The notes: generated by a model from the sequence alone, not told the origin. Positions 34,958 to 44,164 are shown, counted from the first letter of the stretch. The stretch is DNA of 64,000 nt from Desulforhabdus sp. TSK (GCF_022836495.1 NZ_BQXM01000002.1:124001-188000); one strand, 5' to 3'. A program made the numbers and translations.

Positions 34958-36142
34958 TTAGCCCTCTCCGACGGCGTTGCGCCGCAGTTCCATGTCCATG
35001 AAGTGGTCCGAGGCATTGATCACGTGAGTGACCGTCTTGACCTGATACGGGCCGCTGTCCACCGGTCCGAGCCCCTCCACTTCGACCACATCGTGCGGCA
35101 GGAGGACGCCGCCCAGCATATAGGCCGTGGTACTGGCTGTCGCTTCTACAAACCAGCCCGACTCCGTCAGGGCCGATTCGGCCCTGGCATTGAGCTCGTC
35201 CTGGTTGCCCGCCGTCGTGATGGAGACGTCACGCGGCTCCTGGCATCCGCCGAATCTATGGCCGCCCCTTCGAATGGGAGGTTGAGGGTCGGTGACCGAA
35301 GTATCGGGTTCACTGAGATCGCGGTCGTCGACGGCGGAGCCGGAAAACTGGTTGGGCCGCTCCGGGTCTGTCGTCAGTTCGAATGCGGTCACGTTCTGGC
35401 ATTGCTCCTTTTCCACATTGACGCGGAGGGTCACGGAAACGTTGGGTACAAGAGCAATCTGATCCAGAGGTACGGGTCCGGCCGGAGCATCCCTCGGTCG
35501 CGGCGGAGAGGCCTTCAGGTTAGCCTTTTCCAGCACCCTCAAAGACTGGCCGCCGGGGTTCAATCCGTTGGGCCGGCATTCGTACTCGATCCAGAAATGC
35601 AGGTTGTTCTGCCGCGCGATCTGGCGGATGAACGCGGCATCCGTGGCGCGCTGATTGAGTGTCGATGTCGACGGCTGTCCCCGCACCTGCTGGCCCCCGT
35701 AAACGATCCGTGTTTCATCGACGTCTACCTCATCGAACCGTGGGGACAATATCGTTGTCGCGGCTTCGGAAGCGCGGCCGGTCCAGGCGCGGCGGACCGC
35801 CTGGCGGTCCATTTCGACGCGCCGGTCCTGGCCGCGCACTTCGTACCAGGACCCGGGCCCGCCCAGGGTGACGGAAGACCTGACATTGGTGATGGGACCG
35901 CGCACGAGGCATTTTATGGTGTCTCCCACCTGCACGGCGACGGTGATCACCTGCTGGCACTGCAGCTCAGGAGTCCTCCTGATCCGCGGCTGACCGTCGC
36001 TGAGATCCTCCTGGAATCGAATGGCGAAGCGAGTGGGATCATCCAGGGACTGCTCTACTCTGACTTCCGTAATGCAGCCGAGAACGCTGTCACTGAGCAG
36101 ATTGTTGTTCTCGCCCGAGGCGAGGATTGCGCCAAAGCCCAT
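34958..36142 (-). CDS. Phage late control D-like hub protein
   Basis: 394 residues corresponding to gpD/gp27, the N-terminal half of VgrG-type hubs. Features include VRVEQSLDDPTRFAIRFQEDLSDG, VAVQVGDTIKCLVRGPITNVR, WYEVRGQDRRVEMDRQ, and the late control motif AAFIRQIARQNNLHFWIEYEC. The C-terminal end (YQVKTVTHVINASDHFMDMELRRNAVG) is also typical. ATG 36142 is my choice; GTG 36148 six bases upstream is an alternative. It is preceded by the longest short-repeat block of the locus. Confidence 0.87.
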   Translation of the reverse strand: MGFGAILASGENNNLLSDSVLGCITEVRVEQSLDDPTRFAIRFQEDLSDGQPRIRRTPELQCQQVITVAVQVGDTIKCLVRGPITNVRSSVTLGGPGSWYEVRGQDRRVEMDRQAVRRAWTGRASEAATTILSPRFDEVDVDETRIVYGGQQVRGQPSTSTLNQRATDAAFIRQIARQNNLHFWIEYECRPNGLNPGGQSLRVLEKANLKASPPRPRDAPAGPVPLDQIALVPNVSVTLRVNVEKEQCQNVTAFELTTDPERPNQFSGSAVDDRDLSEPDTSVTDPQPPIRRGGHRFGGCQEPRDVSITTAGNQDELNARAESALTESGWFVEATASTTAYMLGGVLLPHDVVEVEGLGPVDSGPYQVKTVTHVINASDHFMDMELRRNAVGEG

Positions 36143-36149
36143 GGTCACA

Positions 36150-36295
36150 AGTCCGAAGGTTCAAGGGTCGAAAAGTCAAAATGTTGCAAAGTCAAAGAGT
36201 CGAAAAGTCAAAGAGTCCAAGTGATACAGGGTTGCTGGAACATAGGGTCTAAAAGTTTAAAGGTCGAAAAGTCAGAGAGTTCGAAGATGTTCGAA
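36150..36295. repeat. Longest AAAGTC-type repeat block, between LysM and gpD genes
   Basis: At least eight copies of GTCGAAAAGTC/AAAGTCAAAGAGTC-like words occur in 145 bases (for example at 36169-36179, 36185-36210 and 36255-36275), split by a short non-repetitive insert around 36215-36245. No open frame of its own is evident. Confidence 0.65.
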
Positions 36296-36577
36296 TCACA
36301 GGACCGTTGGGATTTTCAGAGTATCGGTCTCTGCCAGTGCATCCGGGAGCATCGCATCGTTCAGTTCGGCGAGGCGCCAGAATCCGTTGGGGTCCCTCAG
36401 ATAGAAATTGGCCAGGTGGTCCAGTCGCTGGCCTTCCCGGCGCAGGTGCTCCCCCAGCAGCGTCTGAACCGGCTTGTTAGCTGCCGTTAGGGCCGCAACC
36501 TTGCGGCCGCGGCGATCCGTTGCCTCATAGATGGAAGCGTTCCTGGGATAACGGCTTTTTGCATCGAAGATGGCCAT
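36296..36577 (-). CDS. LysM-like tail protein X homologue
   Basis: 93 residues. The C-terminal part, LGEHLRREGQRLDHLANFYLRDPNGFWRLAELND, is the LysM-like fold of phage tail protein X, with a closing LKIPTV. Such proteins sit between inner tube and hub. ATG 36577 follows AGGAG; the frame is open to 36715, but that region overlaps the CIS tube gene. Confidence 0.82.
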   Translation of the reverse strand: MAIFDAKSRYPRNASIYEATDRRGRKVAALTAANKPVQTLLGEHLRREGQRLDHLANFYLRDPNGFWRLAELNDAMLPDALAETDTLKIPTVL

Positions 36578-36611
36578 GGATCTGAAACTCCTGGTTGAAA
36601 GGCCCAAAAGT

Positions 36612-37310
36612 TTAAAAGGGTAACAACCCCCGAATCGCATCCACGTTCTTGGCAATATGAGCCACCGCCAGCGCATCTTCCTGAAGTTTGGTGAAATTGT
36701 ATGCGGCGATGGCAAGATCGGCGGTGAGCTCGCTCTGGCATTTGAATGCGTCCGGTGTCAGCACCTCGAGTCCGAGGGTGACAGTAGCCTGTATGGGATG
36801 CAGTGTGGGCGAGAACAGCGTCTCGTCGACTGAAAAGCTGGTGACTCGCACCGGGAGGATGCGGCTTGGACCCCAGACGAACAGTACCACTGGCACCGTC
36901 GGCCGCATAGCTTGTTCACTGGCCTTGCCCGCCAGCGCCCGTGCGCTGGCCACCAGGTCGCCGATCGGCCCCTGCGTCGGCAGTGTGAGCTTCTTGAGGG
37001 CCGCCAGCCGATCGGCAATGCCGGTGGCCACTGTCACGGGGTTGCCGTCCTCCAGGTCATCCGTTGCGTCGAGCTCCAGTGTCAGGTTGAAGCTCTCCTT
37101 GGGGTCGAACGGCTGCACCGTGGGGGCCTGCGAGCCACGCTGTCTCTGATCGACCTCAAACGGGTTCCAGGGTGTGAGGGAGTGCGACAGCTTTTCCGGG
37201 TTGTACTGGAAAGGAATGACATTGGGCACCACCCCCACAATGTCCTTCACCAACTGGACGAGGGCGCCTTTTTGAAATTTGGGGCTGCGTTTTAGTCCGG
37301 TGTCAGGCAT
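36612..37310 (-). CDS. CIS tube protein (Afp7-like, tube initiator)
   Basis: 232 residues with the CIS tube N-terminal signature GALVQLVKDIVGVVPNVIPFQYNPEKLSHSLTPWNPFE, the central FNLTLELDATDDLEDGNP, and PVVLFVWGPSRILPVRVTSFSVDETLFSPTLHPIQATVTLGLEVL. The protein connects the inner tube to the hub. ATG 37310 follows AGGGGA. The LysM-like gene begins 34 bases downstream; in many eCIS the two domains are fused, here they are separate. Confidence 0.87.
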   Translation of the reverse strand: MPDTGLKRSPKFQKGALVQLVKDIVGVVPNVIPFQYNPEKLSHSLTPWNPFEVDQRQRGSQAPTVQPFDPKESFNLTLELDATDDLEDGNPVTVATGIADRLAALKKLTLPTQGPIGDLVASARALAGKASEQAMRPTVPVVLFVWGPSRILPVRVTSFSVDETLFSPTLHPIQATVTLGLEVLTPDAFKCQSELTADLAIAAYNFTKLQEDALAVAHIAKNVDAIRGLLPF

Positions 37311-37442
37311 GGTGATTTCCCCTTGCAGTGCTATATGCTGTGCCTTCGCTCGTTAAAAGAGTCGGTATGAGATGCTCTCCGTTGTGATTGTGAAGGCCAA
37401 AGCCTTCCGCTGAGATTCCTCCGAACTCAGCCAAGGGATTAT

Positions 37443-37905
37443 TCAGGTAGAAGATAGACCCTCAGCCCCCTTGACTGCTTCAAGTACGGATGCCTTGGCA
37501 GCGGCAGCCAAGATGGACTCTGCTCGTGTACATTGGTTCCAGGGTACAGTAACGATCATGCGGATCTTGGATCCTGACCATCCAAATTTTGGACGTTCAA
37601 TATGAAACGGAATGCTCTGAGAAGAGAGTAGAATGCAAATCTTCCGTTCGTTATCATCTGTGTTGCGATAATCCAACAAACCGACACCCTCCATAATGGG
37701 ATCCTGCTGCCGAAAGCTCGGTCCGCTATACTGCAATAGGCGAGAGATATCGAGATCGGTTTGTGTTGGATCAGTCTGCAATCATTCCTCGCACTTCATG
37801 GTCCTTGATTAGGGAAAACGCATCCCCGCTGGCATCGTTTGTCTCTTCCAGTTCCAGCAATAGGATCGATTTTGAAATGCCATTTCCAGGAAGGAATATG
37901 AACAT
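37443..37905 (-). pseudogene. Small gene after DUF4157 cargo, apparently split by a 1-base frameshift
   Basis: ATG 37905 overlaps the stop of the DUF4157 gene (TGATG) and encodes 44 residues (MFIFLPGNGISKSILLLELE...EVRGMIAD) ending at TGA 37771-37773. The adjacent frame continues from 37781 to 37443 for a further 112 residues (DPTQTDLDISRLLQYSGPSFRQQDPIMEGVGLLDYRN...). Removing one T near 37773 would join them as a natural-looking GMIADDPTQTDLDIS, giving one protein of about 154 residues. Alternatives are two coupled genes, or a sequencing error. Family unknown; the position suggests a chaperone, immunity or loading partner for the cargo. Confidence 0.5.
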
Positions 37906-39779
37906 CAACTGCATACCCTGTCTGTATGTGCGGCAAAAAAGTCAGCCGGTACTTGGCCTCCCTGGATAAAGCTGGGACTGCCATTCCCATTTGTTACGGT
38001 GACATTGATGGCATTACTGGTCACAGCACGAGTTGGGGGCGCTACCGCACCATTCACTGTAGCCGACCAGTCAAGGTTCCAATCGATATGATGGAGTGCC
38101 CGCACACAACCGCTCGGCCTATGCCGAACCGCGACCCAGGTTCGAAATTCGTCTGTGATGGCTCCTCTTGTCATGGTCGCGGCGGCCAGTGGGGCCCCAC
38201 ATTGGGCGTTATCCAGTAAATTCACAAATGCGAAATCACTTGGTGTATCAGGTAAGTTGAGGTTTATGGTGGCGCCGGTGGCTGTAAACTGCTCCAGAAT
38301 CCCAGGATGTCCGCCGCCGTTTTCAGCAAAGATAGGATGGTACAGACCACTGGACAGCGGCGCTCCATCCTTGATCGGGGTGGGAATCGTGTTTCGGATC
38401 GTGGCGCCGGTATTGAAGGTAAAATCTCTTCTAAGTGCCAGGGCATTCTGAATCAGTCCAACCTCGAATTCAGCAGCCCGGGCGTTACTGGGAGCATTGA
38501 TCGTAACATCCGGATGGTAGTTCGCAGGGACGGTGCCTTCCAGCACCAGAGCATCTCTACCGCCTATGTGGTCAATTGCAATGCGTGCTGCAGGGGCTAC
38601 CCCCGCAGCTACCTGGTTTGCCAGAGTGAATGTGACACCTGAAAAATGTTGGGCGCAACCGCCGCCAACCGTGGGACGAGGGCTGGGGACGGGACCTGTA
38701 ACAGCCGGGGGGCCAAGCCCCGTCAGGTTGGTCACATCGCGCTGGTCGAGGAGACCCATGGTTTCCGGTCCGACGATGCCGTCGATCAAAACCGCACCGG
38801 CATCCGTCTGGAATCGTTCTACCGCAGCTTTGGTCTCAGGACCGAAGATACCGTCGGCCCCGGCTTCCGGCAGCGTGTATCCCATATCCAGCAGCGATTG
38901 CTGGATGAGCCTCACGTAATTGCCCCGGTTTGGTATTCGAACTAACCGCTCATCATCGAAGGCAGCTTCCAACTCGACCACCCCCGAGAACCGCGCAGCC
39001 ACCAAGTCATGACCGTCTCCAATGGTGCGCTGTACCTTTGCGGACGACACTCCCCCCGGGCTCGTTTGTTGAACTGTGTGAGTCAATTCGTGAGCTAGGA
39101 GTTTCCTGCCCGTTGCCGTCTGGGGTGCATACTGGCCTTCATCGAATATGATGTGTTGCCCAGTCGTGAAAGCTCTTGCGTTGATCGATCGAGCCGATTC
39201 CGCCGCTCTCGAATCCGTGTGTATTCGGACCTGATCAAAGTGCTGACCAAAACGTGGCTCGAAGAAGGCCCGTGTGGATTTGGACAAAGGCTGGCCTCCA
39301 TTCCTGCCGGCCTGGATATTGGATTCGACCTTTGATGTGAACTGCTGTGGAGAGTCCGCCGCCGGTTTTCTTTGGAGTAATTCCTCTTCTTCCTTCTCAC
39401 TCTTCGGCTGTGCCTGCAAGTCCTCCTTGCACTTCGAACACGTCTTTTGTACTAATGAGGAACCACCGGCCATCCGTGCTTCTGAGCCTGGAATCCTAGG
39501 AAAGCCGGTTTTCACAGACCTACTCTCCGGCATACGCACCACTTCATCGGCGACCCGGTCAGCTTCTCGTTCGAATCTGTCGTTCGGCTCGCCGATTTTC
39601 AGCTTGGCTTGCACAGACGACGCGTTCGGAAGCGCTGTAGCATAGGGGCAGGAGAGAGTTCCTTCAAATCCCTGCTGAAAGTCACCAGCCCATTGTCTAC
39701 CCACGGATCTTCGTTTAGGCGATTGAGCCTTCGAAGCAGGTGCCTTATTCCGAGATTTTGACATTAGTGTGAAGGCCAT
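37905..39779 (-). CDS. DUF4157 eCIS cargo protein 1, with peptidoglycan-binding domain
   Basis: 624 residues. The N-terminus has the QAKLKIGEPNDRFEREADRVADEVVRMPE motif, then the DUF4157 core FEPRFGQHFDQVRIHTDSRAAESARSINARAFTTGQHIIFDEGQYAP...LLAHELTHTVQQ, with a metalloprotease-like HEXXH (HELTH) near residue 229. About residues 265-345 are a PG_binding_1 domain (YVRLIQQSLLDMGYTLPEAGADGIFGPETKAAVERFQ). The C-terminal 260 residues are unrecognised and may be the toxic domain. DUF4157 is known as a marker of eCIS-associated effectors and may be cleaved for loading. The gene looks less GC-rich than the structural genes, consistent with exchangeable cargo. ATG 39779 follows GGAG. Confidence 0.85.
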   Translation of the reverse strand: MAFTLMSKSRNKAPASKAQSPKRRSVGRQWAGDFQQGFEGTLSCPYATALPNASSVQAKLKIGEPNDRFEREADRVADEVVRMPESRSVKTGFPRIPGSEARMAGGSSLVQKTCSKCKEDLQAQPKSEKEEEELLQRKPAADSPQQFTSKVESNIQAGRNGGQPLSKSTRAFFEPRFGQHFDQVRIHTDSRAAESARSINARAFTTGQHIIFDEGQYAPQTATGRKLLAHELTHTVQQTSPGGVSSAKVQRTIGDGHDLVAARFSGVVELEAAFDDERLVRIPNRGNYVRLIQQSLLDMGYTLPEAGADGIFGPETKAAVERFQTDAGAVLIDGIVGPETMGLLDQRDVTNLTGLGPPAVTGPVPSPRPTVGGGCAQHFSGVTFTLANQVAAGVAPAARIAIDHIGGRDALVLEGTVPANYHPDVTINAPSNARAAEFEVGLIQNALALRRDFTFNTGATIRNTIPTPIKDGAPLSSGLYHPIFAENGGGHPGILEQFTATGATINLNLPDTPSDFAFVNLLDNAQCGAPLAAATMTRGAITDEFRTWVAVRHRPSGCVRALHHIDWNLDWSATVNGAVAPPTRAVTSNAINVTVTNGNGSPSFIQGGQVPADFFAAHTDRVCS

Positions 39780-39892
39780 AAAAGTACTCCACTGCTGGCA
39801 AATTTTCAGTGTTTCGGCCTGCGTCGCTTCATAAGTACAGTCAGAATGGCGTCAGCGACAGAGGCCATTGCACAAGCCGCCCTTCTCAATAT

Positions 39893-41713
39893 TCACTTGC
39901 AGGGACCCGGCTTCACATCCTTTACTTCCGGAGTCGTTACCGGTTTGTCCATCGATGCATTCCCCTCGCCGTCGGTATGCGAAGCGGAGACAATCTTATA
40001 TTGAGAGCCGCACTCCTTGCCCTTTGCTTTGGTGATCTTTCCACTCCAACCCCAAGTCAAATTCGCAATGGGGTGCCGGTCTTTTTCTCCCTCGGCCTTC
40101 CATAGGAGAAACGTTTTGAACGAGTCGGTTATGCTGACTTCGGTGGGATTATCGGTCAGCATCCGATGGGGGCAATCATCGGATATTATGGTGAATTCTC
40201 CCGGAACGTCGACCGAGACCTCACACCCTTTCCATGGGATCCCGCCGTCTCTGTGGGGTTTATTGATTTTCAAGCACTCCCCGGTGCCATCGCTCATGGT
40301 GACTTTTCGGTCGCTTGAAAGGAGATTCTGCATGAATGCGAGTTGCCCTTTGCAATTCTTTCCAGCCTTCACGACCGCCTTGAAAACCATACCCGACGCA
40401 TCGCCGCTCCCACATTCGCCTCGTTTCGTCTCGCAACACCCCAATCCAAAACGACATTTGCCACCCCGGCACTTATCGGTCAAAGCAGGGTCTTTTCCGC
40501 TCGCAGTGAAGGAAATCAGTTTAGGACACGTATCGTCGGGTTTACGTTGAACGACCGGATGGCTACTTCCTGTTTGCTGAATCACATGGGTCAGTTCATG
40601 GGCCAGGAGTCGCCGTCCCGCCGGCTTTTCCGGTGCGTATTCGCCTTCGCCGAAGACAATGTCTCCACCGGTAGTGAAGGCTTTCGCCCGCAAACTTCTC
40701 GCTTCTTCGGCGGCACAGGCGTCTGAATGGATGCGCACCTGGCTGAGGTCGTAGCCAAGGCGTGGCTCAAAAAAGTCACGGAGGGGCAGTGGAAGAGGCC
40801 GGCCTCCACCTCTGAGCAAACCGATCGGCGACTCCAGGTTCGGCTCAACGTCTGGAGTGGGACCCGCATCCTGCTTTTTTTGGATAGTTCCCTCTGCTTC
40901 CTCGACAGCCGATCCAGCTTGACCGCCGGCTCTGACAACAAAGACCATGAAGGCGGTATTATTATCCTCGTTGATTTCTTCCACTTCGTTGTGAACATCG
41001 AGCTCAACATAAGCTTCGTAATGCCCAGCTGATAAAGGCATCCCGATCAGAACCGCATTTTCATAGTCAGATTTACCCGGTTGGTTGCTGGCAACGATGG
41101 ACGGAGCTCTAATTTCGCTGCGGAAGATCTCGTCCTTCTCATACCTGCATCCCGAGCAAAGGTCCGCATTGTAGATCGTTAATCTGTTTGTATGTTCTGG
41201 AGCGGTTTTCCAGCCGGTATTCCATACGCTCCACCAAATTATGGAATATTCACCCTCCTTGGGCTCGCTTGTGGGGTTAAACCCTGAAAAGGTACGATTG
41301 AAATGTAAGGCGCTATGGAATTCCAGTTCTGCCTTATTGTATTCTTCCTTCGGAGGAGTCTTATCGTTTGGGTTGTGGCCGTCTCCAGGTTCACGCTGAA
41401 CCAAATGCGTGGTGGTTTCACTCCCGAGAGTGCTACGAACGATTCGATGTGGCAGCGCTTCAGGCATCGTCATGACCCTATCGGCTATCCGGTCTGCCTC
41501 CTGTTCGAACTTGTCCTTCGGTTCACCGATTCTGAGCTTGGGCTGGACCGGATATTCCATCGGCAATTGAGCGGCATGCAGCCGCAATGCGAACCTCTTG
41601 GGCTCAAGTCGAGCACCAGCGGCATGCTGCCCACAAGCAGATTTCCCTTTGGGCAGAGGCATCGATGTAATCGACCCTGCATGTTTGGCACTTGCCGTCA
41701 GTAAAAAGCCCAT
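39893..41713 (-). CDS. DUF4157 eCIS cargo protein 2, with inserted Ig-like/CARDB-type domain
   Basis: 606 residues. It starts with a basic tail, then QPKLRIGEPKDKFEQEADRIADRVMTMPE as in cargo 1. About residues 120-265 form an inserted Ig-like, CARDB-type domain (YSIIWWSVWNTGWKTAPEHTNRLTIYNADLC, LIGMPLSAGHYEAYVELDVHNEVEEINEDNNTAF). The DUF4157 core follows (FEPRLGYDLSQVRIHSDACAAEEARSLRAKAFTTGGDIVFGEGEYAP) with HELTH near residue 371. The C-terminal 220 residues are Cys-rich (CRGGKCRFGLGCCETKRGECGSGD) and unrecognised. ATG 41713 follows GGAGAGGGG; the frame is open to 41767, overlapping the upstream gene. Confidence 0.85.
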   Translation of the reverse strand: MGFLLTASAKHAGSITSMPLPKGKSACGQHAAGARLEPKRFALRLHAAQLPMEYPVQPKLRIGEPKDKFEQEADRIADRVMTMPEALPHRIVRSTLGSETTTHLVQREPGDGHNPNDKTPPKEEYNKAELEFHSALHFNRTFSGFNPTSEPKEGEYSIIWWSVWNTGWKTAPEHTNRLTIYNADLCSGCRYEKDEIFRSEIRAPSIVASNQPGKSDYENAVLIGMPLSAGHYEAYVELDVHNEVEEINEDNNTAFMVFVVRAGGQAGSAVEEAEGTIQKKQDAGPTPDVEPNLESPIGLLRGGGRPLPLPLRDFFEPRLGYDLSQVRIHSDACAAEEARSLRAKAFTTGGDIVFGEGEYAPEKPAGRRLLAHELTHVIQQTGSSHPVVQRKPDDTCPKLISFTASGKDPALTDKCRGGKCRFGLGCCETKRGECGSGDASGMVFKAVVKAGKNCKGQLAFMQNLLSSDRKVTMSDGTGECLKINKPHRDGGIPWKGCEVSVDVPGEFTIISDDCPHRMLTDNPTEVSITDSFKTFLLWKAEGEKDRHPIANLTWGWSGKITKAKGKECGSQYKIVSASHTDGEGNASMDKPVTTPEVKDVKPGPCK

Positions 41714-41738
41714 GACCCCTCTCCGCCCAACACTCCAT

Positions 41739-42002
41739 TCAGCGTTGCCTGCCGCTCGCAGCCTCACTGCCGCTGTGTATTGCCTTCACAATCGCTTCCG
41801 AAATGGCGTCGCTCATCTCCACCTCACTCGCGCTGGCGGCCACCTGCACGCGAACACTCAATGCACCGACTTGGCATCGCATACCGGGAGGGACTTTCTG
41901 GACCAGCTTCTCAGCAACGCCGTCTGCTACCTTGTGACCCGTGTCGGCGCTCTTTCCGGGAACGCGCAGATTCAATTGCCCAATATGCAGTGTCGATTCC
42001 AT
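41739..42002 (-). CDS. Small eCIS-associated protein, 87 residues
   Basis: 87 residues: a beta-rich N-terminal stretch (TLHIGQLNLRVPGKS), a helix (ADTGHKVADGVAEKLVQKVP), then GALSVRVQVAASASEVEMSDAISEAIVKAIH. The family is not recognised. It lies between the AAA+ ATPase and the first cargo gene, where similar small proteins occur in other eCIS loci. AAGGGG precedes ATG 42002. It may be an adaptor for cargo loading; this is inference from position. Confidence 0.6.
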   Translation of the reverse strand: MESTLHIGQLNLRVPGKSADTGHKVADGVAEKLVQKVPPGMRCQVGALSVRVQVAASASEVEMSDAISEAIVKAIHSGSEAASGRQR

Positions 42003-42064
42003 CCGAAATCATCCCCTTTGGACACTTTGACCTCGTAACCTTTCGACTCTCCCCATTGATCTCC

Positions 42065-44164
42065 TCACCCCCGCCCCATCAGCCGCTCCCGCTCCCGGGG
42101 TCCCAAGGATCGCCCTTCCTTGGCCAGCTCCCGCTCCATGCCCCGCAGGAGATGCTCCATGGCCAGTGGCTCGCGGCTGCGGCGGGAAACGAAGATGGAT
42201 GCCAGCACAGCGTTCTTGATTTGAGCCCCCGAGGTTTCGACTGTCCCCGCCAGGGCCTCGATGGTTGCCTCCAGGCGTTTCAGACTCTCGGCGCCGCACA
42301 ACTCCCCGACGATTCGGTGCCAGATCCTTCGCCGCTCGGCCATGTCCGGGCGGGGGAAATCGAAAACGTAGCGCACTCGGCGGGTAAAGGCCGGGTCGAT
42401 GTTTTGTTTCTTGTTGCTGGCGAGGATGACGATGCCCCGGTATTCTTCCAGGAGCTGCAGGAGGTAGCTGGTGTCCGCGTTGGCGTAGCGGTCGTGGGAA
42501 TCCTTCACCTCGGTACGCCTGGTAAAGAGGGCGTCAGCCTCATCGAAGAGGAGCACGGCGTTCATCCGGGCGGCGCATGTGAAGATCCGGTTCAGGTGCT
42601 TGGCCGTTTCTCCGATGTATTTGCTCACCACGCCGGCAAGGTCGACACGAAAAAGATCCAGTGCGAGGTCAGCAGCGATGATCTGAGCGGCCATGGTCTT
42701 GCCGGTTCCCGGGGGGCCGCCGAAAAGGCCCACGAGTCCTCTTCCCCTCGGAAACAAGCGCCGTGCCCCGGGGGATTCCCAGAAGGCGACGCGGTCGCGC
42801 GCTTCAAAGGCGAAGTCTTCCAGCCCTTCCCGCAACCTGTCCGGTACCACCAGGTCTTCCCACGTAAAGGGGCAGTCGAGCAGCCGTCCCAATTCACCGA
42901 GCCTTTGCCGGGTGAGCTCGCGTGCAAAATCCGCAGCCTCCCTGGCGCTTGCCGGCGCGCGCCGTCCCACTGACAAAATGTCGCCCGTATTGAGCCGATA
43001 GCGCGTCACGAGGTTTTCGAGCTCGTTGGCGGACCATGCCGCGGATTCGGGGAGTGCCGATCTCCAGAGCCCCCGCCGTTCGTCCAGCGTCAAGGCCGGC
43101 ATTTCCATGTGGTGGTCGATGACATGGTCACAGGGTGTGACCACCTGGTCCAGGTCGCAGGCCACGAACTGGATGGGCGCCGGAGCCACTGTCCCCGACC
43201 AGGGACGGTCCAGCCGGCTCCCGTGCCAGACGAGGGCCGTGCCCCCCAGCACCGCCGTGCGCTGGCCGCGCATGTACATGTCAGGCCAGTCGGCGTCCTG
43301 CACTTCACTGGTGTCGATGCTCAGGGTCTGGATCCGGAAGCGCGCGGCGACGGTTGCTGCAAAGGTCCGTCGGCCGCTCCAGGGGGCGCCTGTGAGAAGG
43401 ACTCGAACTGAAGACCCATGCTCGAGGACGCGTTGAATGGAATGTACGGCCGCGTCCACGGGCCATCCCTCGAGGGGTTGCCGCGGTTCGACAAAATGCA
43501 GCAGGCCCACCAGTGCCGGGTCCATACGCAGCTCTCCGTGGAGCCAATCCGTCACGAGAGGGTCCATGGTCAGGGGACAGGGCTCCCCCGGCGGGGCTTC
43601 GCCTGGGACGACGAGCTTCCACAGAGCGAGCGGCCCGCCGGGGTTCCACAGGGACCGTCGCCCATGGCCGAAGAGACGCGCGGCGAGCGATTCCGTGGCG
43701 TAGCCTCGTGCCGGGCTGTGCTGCAGATAGCCATACACCGTCGCGAGTGCAGGATCGACGCCGAGGGCCAGGCACGCCTGGAGCAGGTCCATTTCGGACT
43801 CACTCAAGCGAAACAGGCTGCCCAACTGGTGCAGTCCGGCCCCCGCACTGCCCGCCAGCGCCAATTCCACCTGCGCCAGCTCTTCGTTCAGGGGCTGCAG
43901 GGCCTCGGTGCCGCCGTACCAGGCGGCTTCCCTCTCCATGGTGTCCCGATCGTCAAGGCACGCTTCGAGACTGGCGCCCCACACCGCCTCTCCACTCGTC
44001 CCGTCGCCGTTCTGAAGATAGGCCAGCCATGCAGCCCGCCGGCGCGCCCGCAGTCGTACCCGCTTCAACACCAGCTCCACCGCGGAGGTGCTGCTCATGC
44101 GGCCTGCCGCTTCGGCAGCAGGATCGCTATGAAATCGATTGGCCTGGTTCACCCCGGGGCTCAT
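42065..44164 (-). CDS. eCIS AAA+ ATPase (Afp15-like)
   Basis: 699 residues. The C-terminal AAA+ module is complete: Walker A GLFGGPPGTGKTMAAQIIA, Walker B AVLLFDEADALF, sensor 1 GIVILASNKKQNID, and arginine-finger candidates in FTRRVRYVFDFPRPD. An upstream degenerate P-loop (LLTGAPWSGRRTFAATVAARF) suggests a second, probably inactive ATPase-like domain. Afp15-type ATPases are conserved in eCIS and absent from phages; they help assemble or load particles. ATG 44164 overlaps the stop of the DUF4255 gene (ATGA). Confidence 0.92.
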   Translation of the reverse strand: MSPGVNQANRFHSDPAAEAAGRMSSTSAVELVLKRVRLRARRRAAWLAYLQNGDGTSGEAVWGASLEACLDDRDTMEREAAWYGGTEALQPLNEELAQVELALAGSAGAGLHQLGSLFRLSESEMDLLQACLALGVDPALATVYGYLQHSPARGYATESLAARLFGHGRRSLWNPGGPLALWKLVVPGEAPPGEPCPLTMDPLVTDWLHGELRMDPALVGLLHFVEPRQPLEGWPVDAAVHSIQRVLEHGSSVRVLLTGAPWSGRRTFAATVAARFRIQTLSIDTSEVQDADWPDMYMRGQRTAVLGGTALVWHGSRLDRPWSGTVAPAPIQFVACDLDQVVTPCDHVIDHHMEMPALTLDERRGLWRSALPESAAWSANELENLVTRYRLNTGDILSVGRRAPASAREAADFARELTRQRLGELGRLLDCPFTWEDLVVPDRLREGLEDFAFEARDRVAFWESPGARRLFPRGRGLVGLFGGPPGTGKTMAAQIIAADLALDLFRVDLAGVVSKYIGETAKHLNRIFTCAARMNAVLLFDEADALFTRRTEVKDSHDRYANADTSYLLQLLEEYRGIVILASNKKQNIDPAFTRRVRYVFDFPRPDMAERRRIWHRIVGELCGAESLKRLEATIEALAGTVETSGAQIKNAVLASIFVSRRSREPLAMEHLLRGMERELAKEGRSLGPRERERLMGRG

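Noticed and set aside
36150-36295. CRISPR array or coding repeat
   Set aside because: Repeat words are short, irregular in spacing and orientation, with no unique spacers and no open frame with codon bias.
34352-36490. Long plus-strand open frame of 712 codons across the spike and hub genes
   Set aside because: It is the antisense shadow of gpV and gpD; the high GC content keeps it open, and the protein has no recognisable domain. Similar antisense frames at 26.2-27.7, 28.5-30.1, 43.5-44.8 and 53.3-54.9 kb were rejected for the same reason.
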